A stretch of 64,000 bases of DNA from Flammula alnicola (Eukaryota > Basidiomycota > Agaricomycetes > Agaricales > Strophariaceae). Under the pieces are notes generated by a model. The model was given only the letters and a program-made list of their open reading frames with translations, made no database searches and was not told where the DNA came from. The stretch spans positions 868,001-932,000 of the forward strand of contig JADNRV010000005.1 in the NCBI GenBank assembly GCA_015499995.1, in the 5' to 3' direction. Both the position numbers and the translations under genes were made by a program. Below, piece after piece: positions 25,656 to 37,746 of this stretch (its first letter is position 1; each line of letters begins with the position of its first letter).

Positions 25656-27203
25656 ATGGAAAAGCACCCTTTCAACGTCGCTGAACTCGCCAAGGAAAAG
25701 GTCCGTCTCCCACCTTCGTACCCTAATATCTTTGCCACTCTCATCTCACCCTCGCCTCAGGGAAATGTAGCATTCAAAGCCAAGGATTATGTTACTGCAA
25801 GGTCCCTGTATTCGCACGCGATGGCAATTGATCAATCCAACCATCTCTATCCTCTCAATCGATCTATGGCGAACCTGAAGCTGGCGAGGTATGCGTACGA
25901 TTGTATCTGGTTTCTATGTCGTACTCATTTTTTTTTCGTTCAGATGGGACGACGCTGAAGCTGACACCACGAAAACCCTCGACCTGTCTCCCCATAACTT
26001 GAAAGCGCTCTTCAGGAGAGGTGTAGCTCGTAAAGAATTAGGCCGATGGGACCAGGCGCGTGAAGGTAAGGACTCAACTATAGCTTTAAATCGATTTTAG
26101 CTTGAAAGCTGATCGATTAATTAGATATCCAGATGTTCATTGACCACGGAGGCGATCCGACCCACGGTGCTCAAGAGTTTAAGGCAATCGCAGATGCCGA
26201 AAGCTCGCCGCCATCCGAGCCGTCTTACGCCTCCAGTAACCTCAACAATGCTCTTGCGAATCTTCACCTCAAGGATGACTCCTGTTTCTTCACCATTCAC
26301 GACTCGGCAGCAGTTCAGAAAGGTGAAGGGGCATTTGCCTCCCGAGAATTTTGGAGGGGGGACTTGATCCTATCCGAGAAGCCAATATTTTCCATCCCCA
26401 CCTATGCACCTGAAAAACAAAAACACAAGTACATCGAAGCTGAGGTCCGAAATCTATCTCCTGACCATCTTGATCGCTTTTTTTCTCTTCACAACTCACA
26501 CACCGAGTGCTCGTGTTTCCCCAATCCGCCGCTGGGGATATTCGGCACCAACGCATTCGCTCTTAACGATGACGACTCGGGAATCTGCTTGAGGGCCTCG
26601 AGATTCAATCATTCGTGCTCCCCAAATGCAAGACACTCGTTCAACGCCAACACGGGAGAGTTACGAATTTATGCTTTGGGTACCATTCCCGTCGGAGAGG
26701 AGATATTCATCACATACATCGGTGGCAGGCGTCTATACGGCAACCCACGTCGATTCAGGCAGGATGTCCTGCACGCTCGGTATCATTTCACCTGCGCGTG
26801 TTCCGTTTGTTCTCTCTCTGAAGCTGAATCCAAGATGAGCGACGCCAGGCGGGTAAAGGCCAACGAGCTCTGGGAGATCATCCCTAGTTTTTCTCCCACA
26901 CAGGGAATCCAGCGTTTAACTGTTATCGTCGAGGCAATCCACTTGCTCAAGGAGGAAGGATACTTAGCGGACGCGGACGATTTCACGAATGATGCTGGGG
27001 TTGTTTGTGCATACCACTCGGATTGGGTCTCTGCCAAGTATTGGGCGAGCCTCACATATCAGACGAGAGTTGCAGAATTTGGGGAGGATAGCACGCGAGC
27101 TGCAGAGGTTCGTGGAGTGTATCTGAACCCGAAGTCATTTCCGTTGGCTGGATACGGACCTCCCAAGAATTTTATTGAGATTCGGGCAGAAACCACAGTG
27201 TGA
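25656..27203 (+). CDS. TPR-SET domain protein (SMYD/Set5-like lysine methyltransferase)
   Basis: Probable protein-lysine methyltransferase using S-adenosylmethionine. Exons 25656-25700, 25761-25888, 25944-26065 and 26125-27203 join in phase to 457 residues. The N-terminal ~100 residues form TPR repeats (GNVAFKAKDYVTARSLYSHA; NLKALFRRGVARKELGRWDQ). The SET domain follows: an early KGEGAFASREFWRGD segment, then the catalytic core RASRFNHSCSPNARHSF, then PVGEEIFITYIGGR, with a Cys-containing post-SET segment (FTCACSVCSL). The NHSCxPN motif and the GEEIxITY motif are both intact. The start ATG is the first in a leader with an upstream TATA-like box and yields a complete TPR. The real target (histone or non-histone) cannot be told from sequence. 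No frame lesions were found. Confidence 0.88.
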
Positions 27204-30200
27204 GCAGCCATATTCTTACGACGGCGAATAATGAATTTGAAATATGGTGTAAGTTCTTAATTTTCCGCTTAGGCATTACAATGCTTGCTCTGGTTGAACC
27301 CGTGATGAGTGTGGCAGGTGCAGCCGCAGGCATGGTCATGGTTGCAGAGGGGGCCACCGGAAGGAAAGGAAAGTTATACGACGGTGGGGCAGGGTTAGGC
27401 ATGGTTAAGGACGCACCGGAGGTGAAGGAATTATTTGTTGCGCTAGGATTTCGAGTGTCAAAGGCAGCGCTGAGTGAGTTATTGCTGATGGTAGGCGTAA
27501 GATCGATTTAAATTGTCGGAGGGCCGAAATGAAGGGCAGCCGCATCCGAACATCTCAACGCGTATACATCGCTCTTCAGACATGTATGATGTACAATCTG
27601 AGATCGTTGGATGTGAGCACTCTTCATGTCAGCAATGTCGGGATCCACGTACATTCCAGTGCATCCCACAACTAACATTAAGTACTACCAGGTCAAGTAG
27701 TTATGCATTTATGACGTGATGTCCAATGCAGAACAGTTCAACAACATAACACGACGGACCGCGATAGAAGTACCCCACTCCCGAATCTATCCCGTGCAGT
27801 ACACAATCTCAGCGATAACGGGTTGACGCGCTCATTTGAGGACTCGGAAGCTACGAAACACGGTTCCTCTCAAGCAGCCAGTTGTATGTCGGAGTGCTTC
27901 AAGTCTTCTCCAAGCCCAATCTAAAGATGGTGCTCATCTCATAGGCCCATTTTTAAGACATCGCCGCACTCTCGCTGTAGCACCAAGCGCTTGATGTTGA
28001 GGAGATAAGAGTAAAATAGCTGGATTGACCTTCTCCATTATGAATGAACCCAATCTCCAATTATACCTCTTCTTTTTCCTCGCTTATTTAACCAACGTCC
28101 AACTGATCGTAATTATACTCAGCACGGACGCGACGGCTCCGTCACCTTTTTAAAAATACGCGATGGGCCCATCCCCTGCGTTGGCTTATCTATTATAACA
28201 ATTGAAAGTGGTCTTTCTCACGCGCGCATGGGGTCTATCTGAGCATTCTCATTGGCTGCAGCTGGGCGTCGGGCACGAAGCGTCCAGGCGCGGGCGCGGC
28301 GAAGCCGGACCAAGCGGCTAGTTTTATATCATTTTTGGATGCTATAATTTTTGTTCCCCATGGGCTTGGCGTCGTATTTTTATATTCTCCTCCCCATGTC
28401 GTGGTGCCATGTCGTTCATCTTGCTGAACGAACATGGCATGCGTGATGCGTACTCGACCACGACCCTGGAATGTCTCTTCAAGTTGGCCATCACCATCAA
28501 CGTCGACCTCAACCTTGACTACTTATGCCAACATCCTCGACACTGCATACGATCACCTAGCGCAAGAACGGTCTCTTCAAGAAAGCATACGAGCTTGGTG
28601 TGCAGGCTCCATACCATCCGCATCGTAAGAAAGGTGGGCCGCCAGGATGCTATAGTCTCGACGAATTACGCATCATAGTACTCCGCTTCTTTATCAGCCG
28701 AATGGAGTCAGGGATGTCGATTAAAGTCTTTGACCTTTCAACCTTGTTCACGGACCTCTTCGCGACGGACCTGCAATTTGTGGACAAAGTTAAAGGCTTG
28801 AGGGTACTGTGGAGGGAGAAGTTTACCACGTTCAACTTTACTGACAACGCCGAGATAACGGAATAAACATGCGATAGTGGGGCGCCTGAGGTGCTGGTAC
28901 TGTCGTTTAGAAGGTAGAAAACGCCTCGAGGTGGAAGTAAATAATAACGGGAATTGAGCTAGTCGGACAAAAGACTCAGTTTACAGAAACTCGCCTCTTT
29001 CAAAGCCATGTATAAATCCGCTCAAAGGGCAGTTCATTTGACAGAGGACTGGGACGGTAATGGGACGACCATCGGAGCGAATACGCCTGACCATGACCAC
29101 TCATTTTAGCTTATTTTATTCACGGCCAGATAAGTAGTTCGTATGTCATAATTTGAAGTATTGCGACATCTTTGTCTAGAATTGAGGGTTCGTTATTATA
29201 ATGGCATGCACACAATTAATAGCCACTCGTTGAGACGATCCGATGCTCAACGATATCACAAGGTCGCTCTATGCTAGAAGTAGTCTAATGCAATGTCTAG
29301 AGAATCCCGTACTTTTCGCAGTTTCAACATCACTCAAGTGATGCCTTAAATAACTTGCAATTGCTTGACATTGTGTTCACATGAGTGACCTGTAAACGAA
29401 ATTGCTGAAGAAGGGATCCGATGATCGAACTTCTCGCTGCATATGAAGCCAAGATGACGAGCGTAGCTATGAAGAGGCTAATGAGACCAGTGCAATGGTA
29501 TGTTCCCATCCAAGAAAGGCCAAGTTTTATAAAAGTATCAGTTAAAGTATTGAGTACACTGACACTCAGCACTCTACTCTAACTCAAATGCGTCTCGGCA
29601 CGGAGTCGAGGTGCCCCGCGTCTAAAATTAATCGATGGATGCCGCGTTGATATTTTCTACATTGACATCCATATCCATAAAAATGGGACCAGGACACCCC
29701 ACTAGCTGCCTCGTGTGCCGGAGCTGATAAATCGCGAGGTAATCGATGGACTGAACGCCGCGAAGAGCTCGCACTCTCTCGCGTTGCGCAATCGATGATG
29801 ATCATGAGGTGTGCGGGATTCATATGGGAAGGTCGACGTTTGCCCTTCTTTCCATTCCATGGGCATTCGATATTTCATGCGTGGCGGAAATTAGACATAT
29901 GGAGAGGTGGAGAAGCACATGGATGTGTGTGGTGCGTTCATAACCGATAACCAATAATCCCCCATGATCAGCTGCAGAATGGCAAGTTCAAGTCGACCAC
30001 ACCTGGAACTCCGCAACGCCCAACGGTGGAAGGTTCTACCTCGATATTTGGCTCTCACTAAAGGCCGGAAAAGAACTGAGATACCAATGTCAGAACAGAA
30101 ACAGAGGATGGCAATATTACTGAGAAGTTCGAACAACGCACGATGTACAATTTCCAAAACAACGTATACATATTATACATCATCTACCTAAAACCCAACA

Positions 30201-30824
30201 AATACGAGAAAGGGTCGACACTCGTCGATCGAACATATGTATAAGGTACGTAAGAAGTATAATTGGGAAGTCGGACCCAGGATGCAGAGCGAGCGAGATA
30301 GCTTTAGTAACTATATGTAATATGGATGGATGGACGGCGGAGGGACGGATAGATAGATTATCGATAACTTGTAACTCGTAGGCAGATGCACGTCATTCAG
30401 ATGCATGTGAGGGACGCCAAGGGCGAGGGCGAATGTATGACACGTATATGATATACAGTAAGTATACGGCAAGGCGGATTTTAGGGTTGCGCCTTCCAGT
30501 TGTTTTTGACGAGGGGTTGACGAGAGAAGGGGATGAGATGATGAGACGAATTCGGAATTAGATGTCTTTGGCGCGGATAGGCGCGGTTTAAGTAGGTACA
30601 CTTTTGGAGTTTTCGCGGAATGGTCAGACATAAGTGCCGAGCGCGGAAGGGCAAACAGGTTTGTTAAAGGAAGATCGAAGGGAAGGACATGAGATCGGCC
30701 GTCCAGAGAATGGCGGGCAAGGAAAGGGAACTGCATCCCGTCGAGTCGAGCTGAAATGATACACCGCGAACTTTTAGTACTCATAGGTACAAGAATAATG
30801 AGACCTCGAGCGTTCGCTCGTCGC
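27204..30824. other. gene-poor stretch between SET and zinc-finger genes
   Basis: No gene could be supported. Plus-strand frames at 28409-28678 and 28600-28866 and the minus frame at 29330-29572 are short and unmatched. The last few hundred bases (about 30300-30824) are probably the 3' untranslated region of the minus-strand zinc-finger gene. No repeat family was recognised. Confidence 0.4.
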
Positions 30825-32936
30825 TCACTGCGCCGAAACAGACACAGACGCACTCAACGGCGGCGCATGCGTATACGCACTCTGCATATGCTGCATCTGC
30901 ACATCCTCGGCGCAGGTGAGCACGAACGGGCGCTGGCCATGGTGGCCCGCACCCGGGTGCGCGTGTGGCATATGCATATAAGCGTAACCGCCAAGTTGCA
31001 GTTGCAAGCCTTGCACGACGGGCACCTGCGCGTGCGCTGGCGCCGGCAAATACGAAGAAGGGACGGGGACGGGGAAGTGCGGCCCAGGGGCGTGGGCATT
31101 CTCATGCGGCCGCTGGTCGCGCACAGACTGGCCCTGCACATCACTCGCGCTGGCGCTTTCATTGAAGTTGACTTTCGGGGATGTGGATGAATGGAGCGGC
31201 TGGTGAGGCGATGGCGATGGCGGGTGTACAGGCACCGGCACCGCGGATGAATGTTGCTGATTTGGATTATTAGGATTCAAGTTAGGATGATGACGAGCCT
31301 GGGAGTAATAGCCACCGACGTCGACAGGAATTGGAATTTCACCAGAGGAAAGTTTCGAGGGTGCGTCCTCCATGGAGCCTCGATGAGGGGTGTTGGTATT
31401 TGGAGGCAGTTTTGGGGTGGGCGGGGTGCCTAGATCGTCTAACGACGCATTGGCCGCCAATTGCGCTTGTGAGTCCATGTCGGCGTCCCCCAGCGTGGGC
31501 GGATATGCGTTCGGGGTCGGACGCAATGCACGCCGCGGGGGTGTACTCGAGCTGGGGTGGGATGTCGCACTTGAAGCGGACAGCGGCGCGGATGTGGATG
31601 TGGATGAGGGTGGCGTGGTTGGCATGGGTTCGTTCGCGATGGCACCGCTCCCATCCTCGCTCCATTCGGTGGCCTCGCCTTCTTCGATCTTGCATGTCCC
31701 TTTCTCCATGTGGTACTTTAGTCCGTTGGGGTTCAGGTATGACTATAAATTGAGGGTACAAAAAATTATGACGTTAGCATACGTATGTACGCGGATTGAG
31801 AGGAGGACGACTTGCCTTGGAACATCGGGGCGTCTGCGAGAGGAAGAGAAATTCAATGTCAACAAAGAGAATTCATTCGAGAAGAGAAAGGTCACGTACG
31901 GGACAATGATACGCCTTCTCTCGCCGATTCCTAAGATGATTCCCGCTTCCGATAAATCGATTTTTTGTCTTGCTGATTTTAGACGACGACGCGAGAGACA
32001 CGGCGTTGTTCAGAGCCTTCACCGCGCTCTTGACGCTGCCGTCTTCGCTTGGTGGATACAATTCTTTCGTCCTTGCGAACTTCACTTGCTTCGGAGTGGC
32101 GGCAGCGACGGGGTGCGCCTTATCCGTATCGTACACATCCGCTGGCGCTGGTGGGTCTCGGGTGCTACTGTTGTAAGCCATCTGCACATCCTCGTGCTCG
32201 TGTGACAATGCAGACTGTGCGAGAGAGGTTTTGGCGAAGACAGGATACATATCTGATGAGAATTCGTCGTAGATCGGCTCGTGAGCCATGACCGTCTCCG
32301 TCGTATCTGGAAAGGGATAACTGGGATCGACATGGAGCGATGGGGTGAATGGGGTGTACACTGGCGCGACGGTCATGCTCGATTTCCGGGTGGTGCTGGC
32401 GAAAGGCCCTTCGGTGGGCTGCGAAAAGAGAGTCGGCGAAGGCGGAGCAGATGATGGGGGCGTTGCGAGCGCTGAGGGCGATGATGGTGTGGCGGAGGAT
32501 GAGCGAGAGGATGCGGGTGTGTTGCTGCTAGAAAACATGGGGTCCAATCGCATACGCTGGCCGCTAGGGGCTAGCACGAGGACATGGTCTTCTTCATAGT
32601 GCTCCAGGAGGGCATGGAGATCTCGTAGACGCATACCGCAGCATACGAAATCCGAACACTGGCGAACAGATAATAATATGGGTCAGATAAAGGTTATCTC
32701 AGCATTGGTACCATGCTTACCAGCGAGAGCTCGAGAGATACAATATGATCAAGGTTTGAATCGACAGATGATGCGCAGTGCATATCCCTTGTTGATGTGG
32801 ATGATGAGGAAGGGTCGATGTACGATTCAAGATGAGCCCCTAAGTGTGCGTTGGGAATAATATCACACTGCAGACGAAGCGGGGTATTTTTGTTGTGCAT
32901 GTGAACGGTTGGGAACGAGAAGCTACACGTTTCCAT
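30825..32936 (-). CDS. SFP1-like zinc-finger transcription factor
   Basis: Nuclear transcription regulator related to the fungal SFP1 group. Exons are 32721-32936, 31900-32658, 31816-31833 and 30825-31742, joining to 636 residues without frame breaks. The first zinc-finger-like unit, CSDFVCCGMRLRDLHALLEH then YEEDH, spans the first splice junction. The second, CPTPRCSKSYLNPNGLKYH ending in MEKGTC, is split over three exons. Its middle exon is only 18 nt, and the intron after it starts GCAAGT, a GC-AG intron. The spacer between fingers is Ser/Pro/Thr-rich with acidic patches. The C-terminal 290 residues are Pro/Ser/His-rich and probably disordered. In yeast SFP1 controls ribosome-biogenesis genes; carrying that role over here is inference. 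Confidence 0.85.
31743..31815 (-). other. GC-AG intron inside the zinc finger
   Basis: On the minus strand the intron begins GCAAGT after CGATGTTCCAAG and ends TTTATAG. Using GC as the donor is the only way to join RCSK to SYLNPNGLKYH in frame. All other introns checked in the window begin GT. Confidence 0.75.
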
Positions 32937-33536
32937 CGCTAGTTAATATCTATGCATTATCATGGACATCGGTCCAGACTTTACTTACGTCGATTCCGAG
33001 ACAACGTGGTGTTGATCGCACTGGTTCATGTCTATCTTGAAGTATCGATAATGCGGGAGACGGGGTCGAGAGCTGGCTGTTGCGAGCCTAATATCTTAGC
33101 AGAGGGCAACAGTCAGTACACTGCGTTGCGGGGGCGACAAATGCTGGCGGGCGGGTTGCCAATCGGCGTAGGGAAAGCAAAAAGAAAATCACGTAAAAGA
33201 GGTTCAAGTACAATTTTCAAAAGTTCCTCTTGGACAGATGGACAACTCGGAAGGAAGGCCAAACGAACGACTTACTGAGATGGGTATATCCAGCTCAGGG
33301 CTTCCTCGTATGTCAACGCCTTATGGGATTCTTGAATAGCGTTCTTGAGGGCACGAGGCTCTAGAGCCTGGATGCCTTCTTGCTAGATTCGCTGCCACAA
33401 GTCCTTTTTAAAGACGAGATTCGCGCGAAGCCACAGGAAAAGAACCGAGAAGGAAGTTTGGGAACGGCAGCGGGTGTGGTAGGCTAGGAGCGAGGGATCC
33501 TCTCTCTCGCACCCTAAATTCGGGAATATATCCCTT

Positions 33537-34238
33537 TCACCACAGGTGGAGTTGACGATTCATTACATACCCTGCAGTTGGGGCTCTTGTAGCGATGACG
33601 ACCCAATGCGATAAGTTATCCATAAGCTGGGTTTTCGGCGCTGCTAGTACGGGGCAACATATGGGCCCTGGTCTAAACCTTGCAGGAAGGGGATGAATCG
33701 ATGAGGGTTGGCGGGGATCGCAACATGCGTTCAATTCTTTTTTTCGGTCCCCGACGAGTTTCAAAATTGCTCTTTTCGGCCCTGTGGCGGGCTGATCTTG
33801 CATCGTTTTCCCTGAATGCAGGGTCGGTGATATGTTTACTGCCAATTTAGACCTGATTTTGCGTAAAAAAGCTGATCGTTTTTTGCCGCAAGGTTCAAAA
33901 ACATAGCATGATGGAAGGCGATAAAAAAGCACTCGTTCGAATTCTTCAAATTCTTGACAGCAGATATCGATATCGAAAGAAGGACGATGGGTATCACTCT
34001 GTATTTGATCTTTCTGATGGGCAGTGATCAATTTAGAGAAGAACGCGTCACTCAGCGTTCGAAGAAAACAAAAACTCCTCGGAGGAGGATCTGGACGCTT
34101 TCTCTCTGCAGCTGGCCACTCGCTCAATTTCCGATAGCCGTGTCCAGCTGGGGGCAGCGGGGGGAAGGGCGGACTTTCGGGTGTGGCGCATTCACCTGCC
34201 GTAACATCGGCGTGGAGATAAAGGTCAGTTCTGAACAT
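33537..34238 (-). CDS. long unassigned open frame
   Basis: This 233-codon frame is one of the longest in the window without a recognised family. It is rich in Arg, Pro, Ser and Cys and contains no clear domain, signal peptide or membrane segment. It lies on the same strand as, and upstream of, the SFP1-like gene, so it could be part of a long 5' leader, a separate small gene, or chance. Its arginine/proline-rich composition argues mildly against a conserved protein. Confidence 0.2.
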   Translation of the reverse strand: MFRTDLYLHADVTAGECATPESPPFPPLPPAGHGYRKLSEWPAAERKRPDPPPRSFCFLRTLSDAFFSKLITAHQKDQIQSDTHRPSFDIDICCQEFEEFERVLFYRLPSCYVFEPCGKKRSAFLRKIRSKLAVNISPTLHSGKTMQDQPATGPKRAILKLVGDRKKELNACCDPRQPSSIHPLPARFRPGPICCPVLAAPKTQLMDNLSHWVVIATRAPTAGYVMNRQLHLW

Positions 34239-34290
34239 AAGGAAGGTAAGGCGGAGACAAGATTGCTATCGAATAAACCATTAGCCACGA

Positions 34291-34950
34291 TGTCTCCTGC
34301 TGACCTTCATCCAATCATGACCATCGACCAATGGCTATCAGCCTATCACGAGGAGGCTCAGACATGCTTGTCCCATTTAAAAAAGGCCTTCGAGTACACC
34401 TATCTGACCGCAGTCATTATCGACACCCCACAAAGTCTACACGGCCACTGAATTGACCTGAAACATTCCAGAGTCGAGAGTCGTCGAGAACAGTGAAGCT
34501 CATTATTATGAATCCAAGTTCCTCAAGGCACCAAAACACATTCAGAAAATGACCCAAAATCTAGCAAAAATATTGGTGACCGCCGAGGCCGACCGTCGTA
34601 TGTCTTAAGGCACACATTCACCGGATGGAGGGCCCGGCGATCCTCTTTTAGCGCTGCGTGTCAAATGCAATTGATGGAAATGCATACTACTCCAGGGCGA
34701 CTCCAGAGCACCGTACATGCGTCATTTCTTATTTTCAAATTGATGATGCTATGCTGCGCTTCGGTCCACCCAACGTCTGCCAGTCAGTTGCTCCAAGAGT
34801 CCAAGTTGCGCTCTTATGTTGCTCTTATGCTGTGTTGGTGGAGGTTGAACGTCGATGGCCAACGCCGTTAACCGCCAGATTGCGAGGGAATAGAGATCTA
34901 TTTATATTTCAGCGTTGGAGAACTTCGATTTACTTACATAGGATCCGATA
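34291..34950 (+). CDS. possible three-exon hypothetical gene
   Basis: A start at 34291 reads MSPADLHPIMTIDQWLSAYH and continues to IIDTPQ. An acceptor near 34472 could join it to SRVVENSEAHYYESKFLKA and HIQKMTQNLAKILVTAEAD. A GTATGT donor near 34599 and a TTTTAG acceptor near 34653 could then lead to RCVSNAIDGNAYYSRATP. The middle part looks like a helical, charged protein segment. The first donor (GTCTAC) is weak and that intron would be short. I do not recognise the family. Confidence 0.25.
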
Positions 34951-37746
34951 ATTGAAGGCTCTCTGCGGTCTGCCTCAGCCTGTGGAATGCTGATAAGTAC
35001 ATAGCGCAGGTGATAGATATGTCGACCACCGATATAATGGCGCAGTGACACCCACAACTCCACAAACAATCATCAGAGGCAGCCGGAACTAGCGTCTGGC
35101 CAGCTCGGTAAGTATGCCACCCTGGATGATCACCGAGAGCTATTGATTGAATTTTGAGGTTACGTTAGTGTTTGTCAGTGTGATACGGGAACTCATCCAG
35201 CCTCCGATGAAGACTCCGCGACCCAGCGCCTGGCTCTCGTTCTCCTCTAGGCTTGATGTGTTAAATATGCGAAATGGTCAATGCATTATCCACGACGCGC
35301 TGGCAAGGAGGAGAATAATGCGCATGACAGCGTATACGCCCAATATTGACAGTAGTATGAGGGGGGTTGGGATCGTAGCGACCAAGTGCCAACGCGAGCT
35401 TTCGCGCAAGAGCGAGTGATAGGCTCTGCCACGTGGGTAGGACCTTAAAGCCAAAAGACCCGACCCTTCATCGTTACGGGCGGAAGCCCCAAAACTGGGG
35501 CTGACTTTGGAGTTGGAGTGCAGGGTGAGGTTGGTCTCGTGGCAGTTACTGGAGCTGTTGTAATTAGGAGGCGCCCAGGAGCGCTGAGGTGGAACGAGAA
35601 TGGAGTGACGGTGATATAGAAGACGAGGTTCTGAAGCGTACTGGGTGTTCAGGTGTATATGATACATGCCAATGAAATGTGCGCCATCGAGTTTGTGAAG
35701 AAATAGACCAAAATTTATTGGGCGACTGGAGAACCCATCACAAGTACGTGAGGGCCCGGGGTGTCGTTATCCCAATGACCACCGTCGCCAGGAGCGAGCT
35801 GCTATATTCTGTCAAACTGAACCTTCAAGAGTTCGGCAGGGTTGGTCGGACAGAAGTCGGTAGGAGCTTGCTGTTGGAATGAAGTTGATGGATGAAGAAA
35901 AAAGCCGAAGGAATGAGAGAGACTCAGATGTCCTATTTGAGGGCCCAAAGTCGGAGATGTCTTTACCAGGTGAGCACATTCAACAGAACTCCAGCAAGAG
36001 TATTTTGTTGTCGAAGGTTCTCGCTGCATACTGTGCTAAAGCCACAGAAAACGCAGAATGTCTGTTGTGAGATTTTCTGTCAACGTATAAGTTGCAGAAA
36101 CGGTGAACACGTCAAGTAGCGTGTAAATACCTGAGGATCGAAGCAGTTCATCGAGAAAATATTTAGCCAGGTAGTGTACCAATATGCCGCGGAGCAACAG
36201 ACTGGTGGTTTAACGCCTTCTTGCCCACTGGACTGGTTTTATAGACTGAAAAAGAGCATGTCGACGTATGCTGCGAACGACGATTCTGAACTTCGTCAAG
36301 TTGTCGTTTCGCGGAGACATTTCTTCTCCGAGATGTGGATCATAATTGCGCAGAAAAAGGAACACGAACTTCTTTGAAAACTGCGGTATGCATATGATGC
36401 AGACCGCAAATTGCGAAGCTACACTGGCAGGCACGTACCTCTTACGCAGATGCCGCCGCAGTCGTCGGATATGTAGGTTGATGGTTGAATCACAGGTTCG
36501 AGCTTTGTAGCAGATCACAGCTTAAGCAGAAGCATTGGCCTGTGTGGGTTGTTGATCGGGAAGGGCAATGGATCGGCGTTGATTAGAGCAATAGGCCAAG
36601 AGATCGACCTGACAGTTCGACAATCAATTTTTTGGGGAAGGTAAACCTCCTTTCAAGGCGGGATGCAGGCTTTGGCCAATGATGCCTGCAGTCGAGTTCG
36701 ACTGGCAGTGTCAAACTGCGTCAGTGAGGACCCTTCACGAGGACAGCTTTCATTTTGGGATGATAACAGTCAATGGCTTTCGTAGGACAACCGACCGGTG
36801 GCTGCAGTTCCTAGAATTTCGGCGATTTGTAAGTATAACGGCAAGCAATCGTGAAGGAACCAAGCATAGTAAGTACATCAAATCGAGTCACGAACGATTA
36901 CGATTGACCCTCCAAACATTGTGTCGATTTCTATCACTCTCATTTGATAGGAAAATCCATGCAACAGTCGAACAAGGTGCAGTCACAGTCAAGCCAAGGC
37001 TCCCTTGCTGCGGTTGCCTAAAGACTGCGGCTTTGACAATAGGAACCCTTGAGCACTGACAGCATTGAGTGTTGACATGCCGCAGTACGAGGAACGTCTT
37101 CTGCAAACTGCAGGGAAGGTCCGGTGTTTCAGCAATATGGTTTGTAAATCAGAACAACTGCAGCCCGCATGGATTGTCAATGCCGCGTTCAATCGTATCG
37201 CGGCCGGATATCCTTTATGAAAAACCAATCTTCCGCGACCTTCAAGAAATTCAGGCGTATATGTTCGGCATAGTTACAGAGAGTTACTTACAGCGTTTGT
37301 TGTTCCTCGTATGGTGAAAAAAAGCTCGGGGGGTTTATCAGATAGATATCAGTGCCTAAAGATAGAGAATTGGCTATCATATACCCGTTCGGATCCTGTT
37401 TCGGCTTGTGTTCAAGAGGCCTTCGGAATGACGAAATGAGTCAGATGAACGATATTCTTGGGGGGAAGCGATTTTAGACACAGCAAAACGCATTGTAAGG
37501 GTCGCCAGGTGGATCGATTCGCATGAACCGCCTCATATCTCGCATCGTCGAAGGTTTTACTGCGCTCCATACCCACGGGAGAGGAAATACGGAGATTTGT
37601 CGAGGTCTGTCAGTGTATGGTCTGATCGAGGTATTTATTAGGTCGGCAGAAGGACGCGTCAGATCTGCCGGTTCCCTTATTACATACACTGCGATCATCT
37701 TGCAATCAACTTTCACTGACTTTCCCCGTCCACGGTGGTCTTCACC

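Larger units (their letters stand above)
32937..37640. other. long stretch without a supported gene
   Basis: The part near 32.9-33.5 kb is probably promoter and leader of the SFP1-like gene. A 233-codon minus frame at 33537-34238 and a possible plus-strand exon chain at 34291-34950 are listed separately. From 35 to 37.64 kb only short, unmatched frames occur. No transposon or RNA gene was recognised. Confidence 0.4.

Noticed and set aside
31390..32205. 271-codon plus-strand open frame
   Set aside because: It lies antisense to the SFP1-like gene and crosses its introns and zinc finger. Low-complexity Gly/Val/Asp content matches the complement of Ser/Pro/Thr codons.
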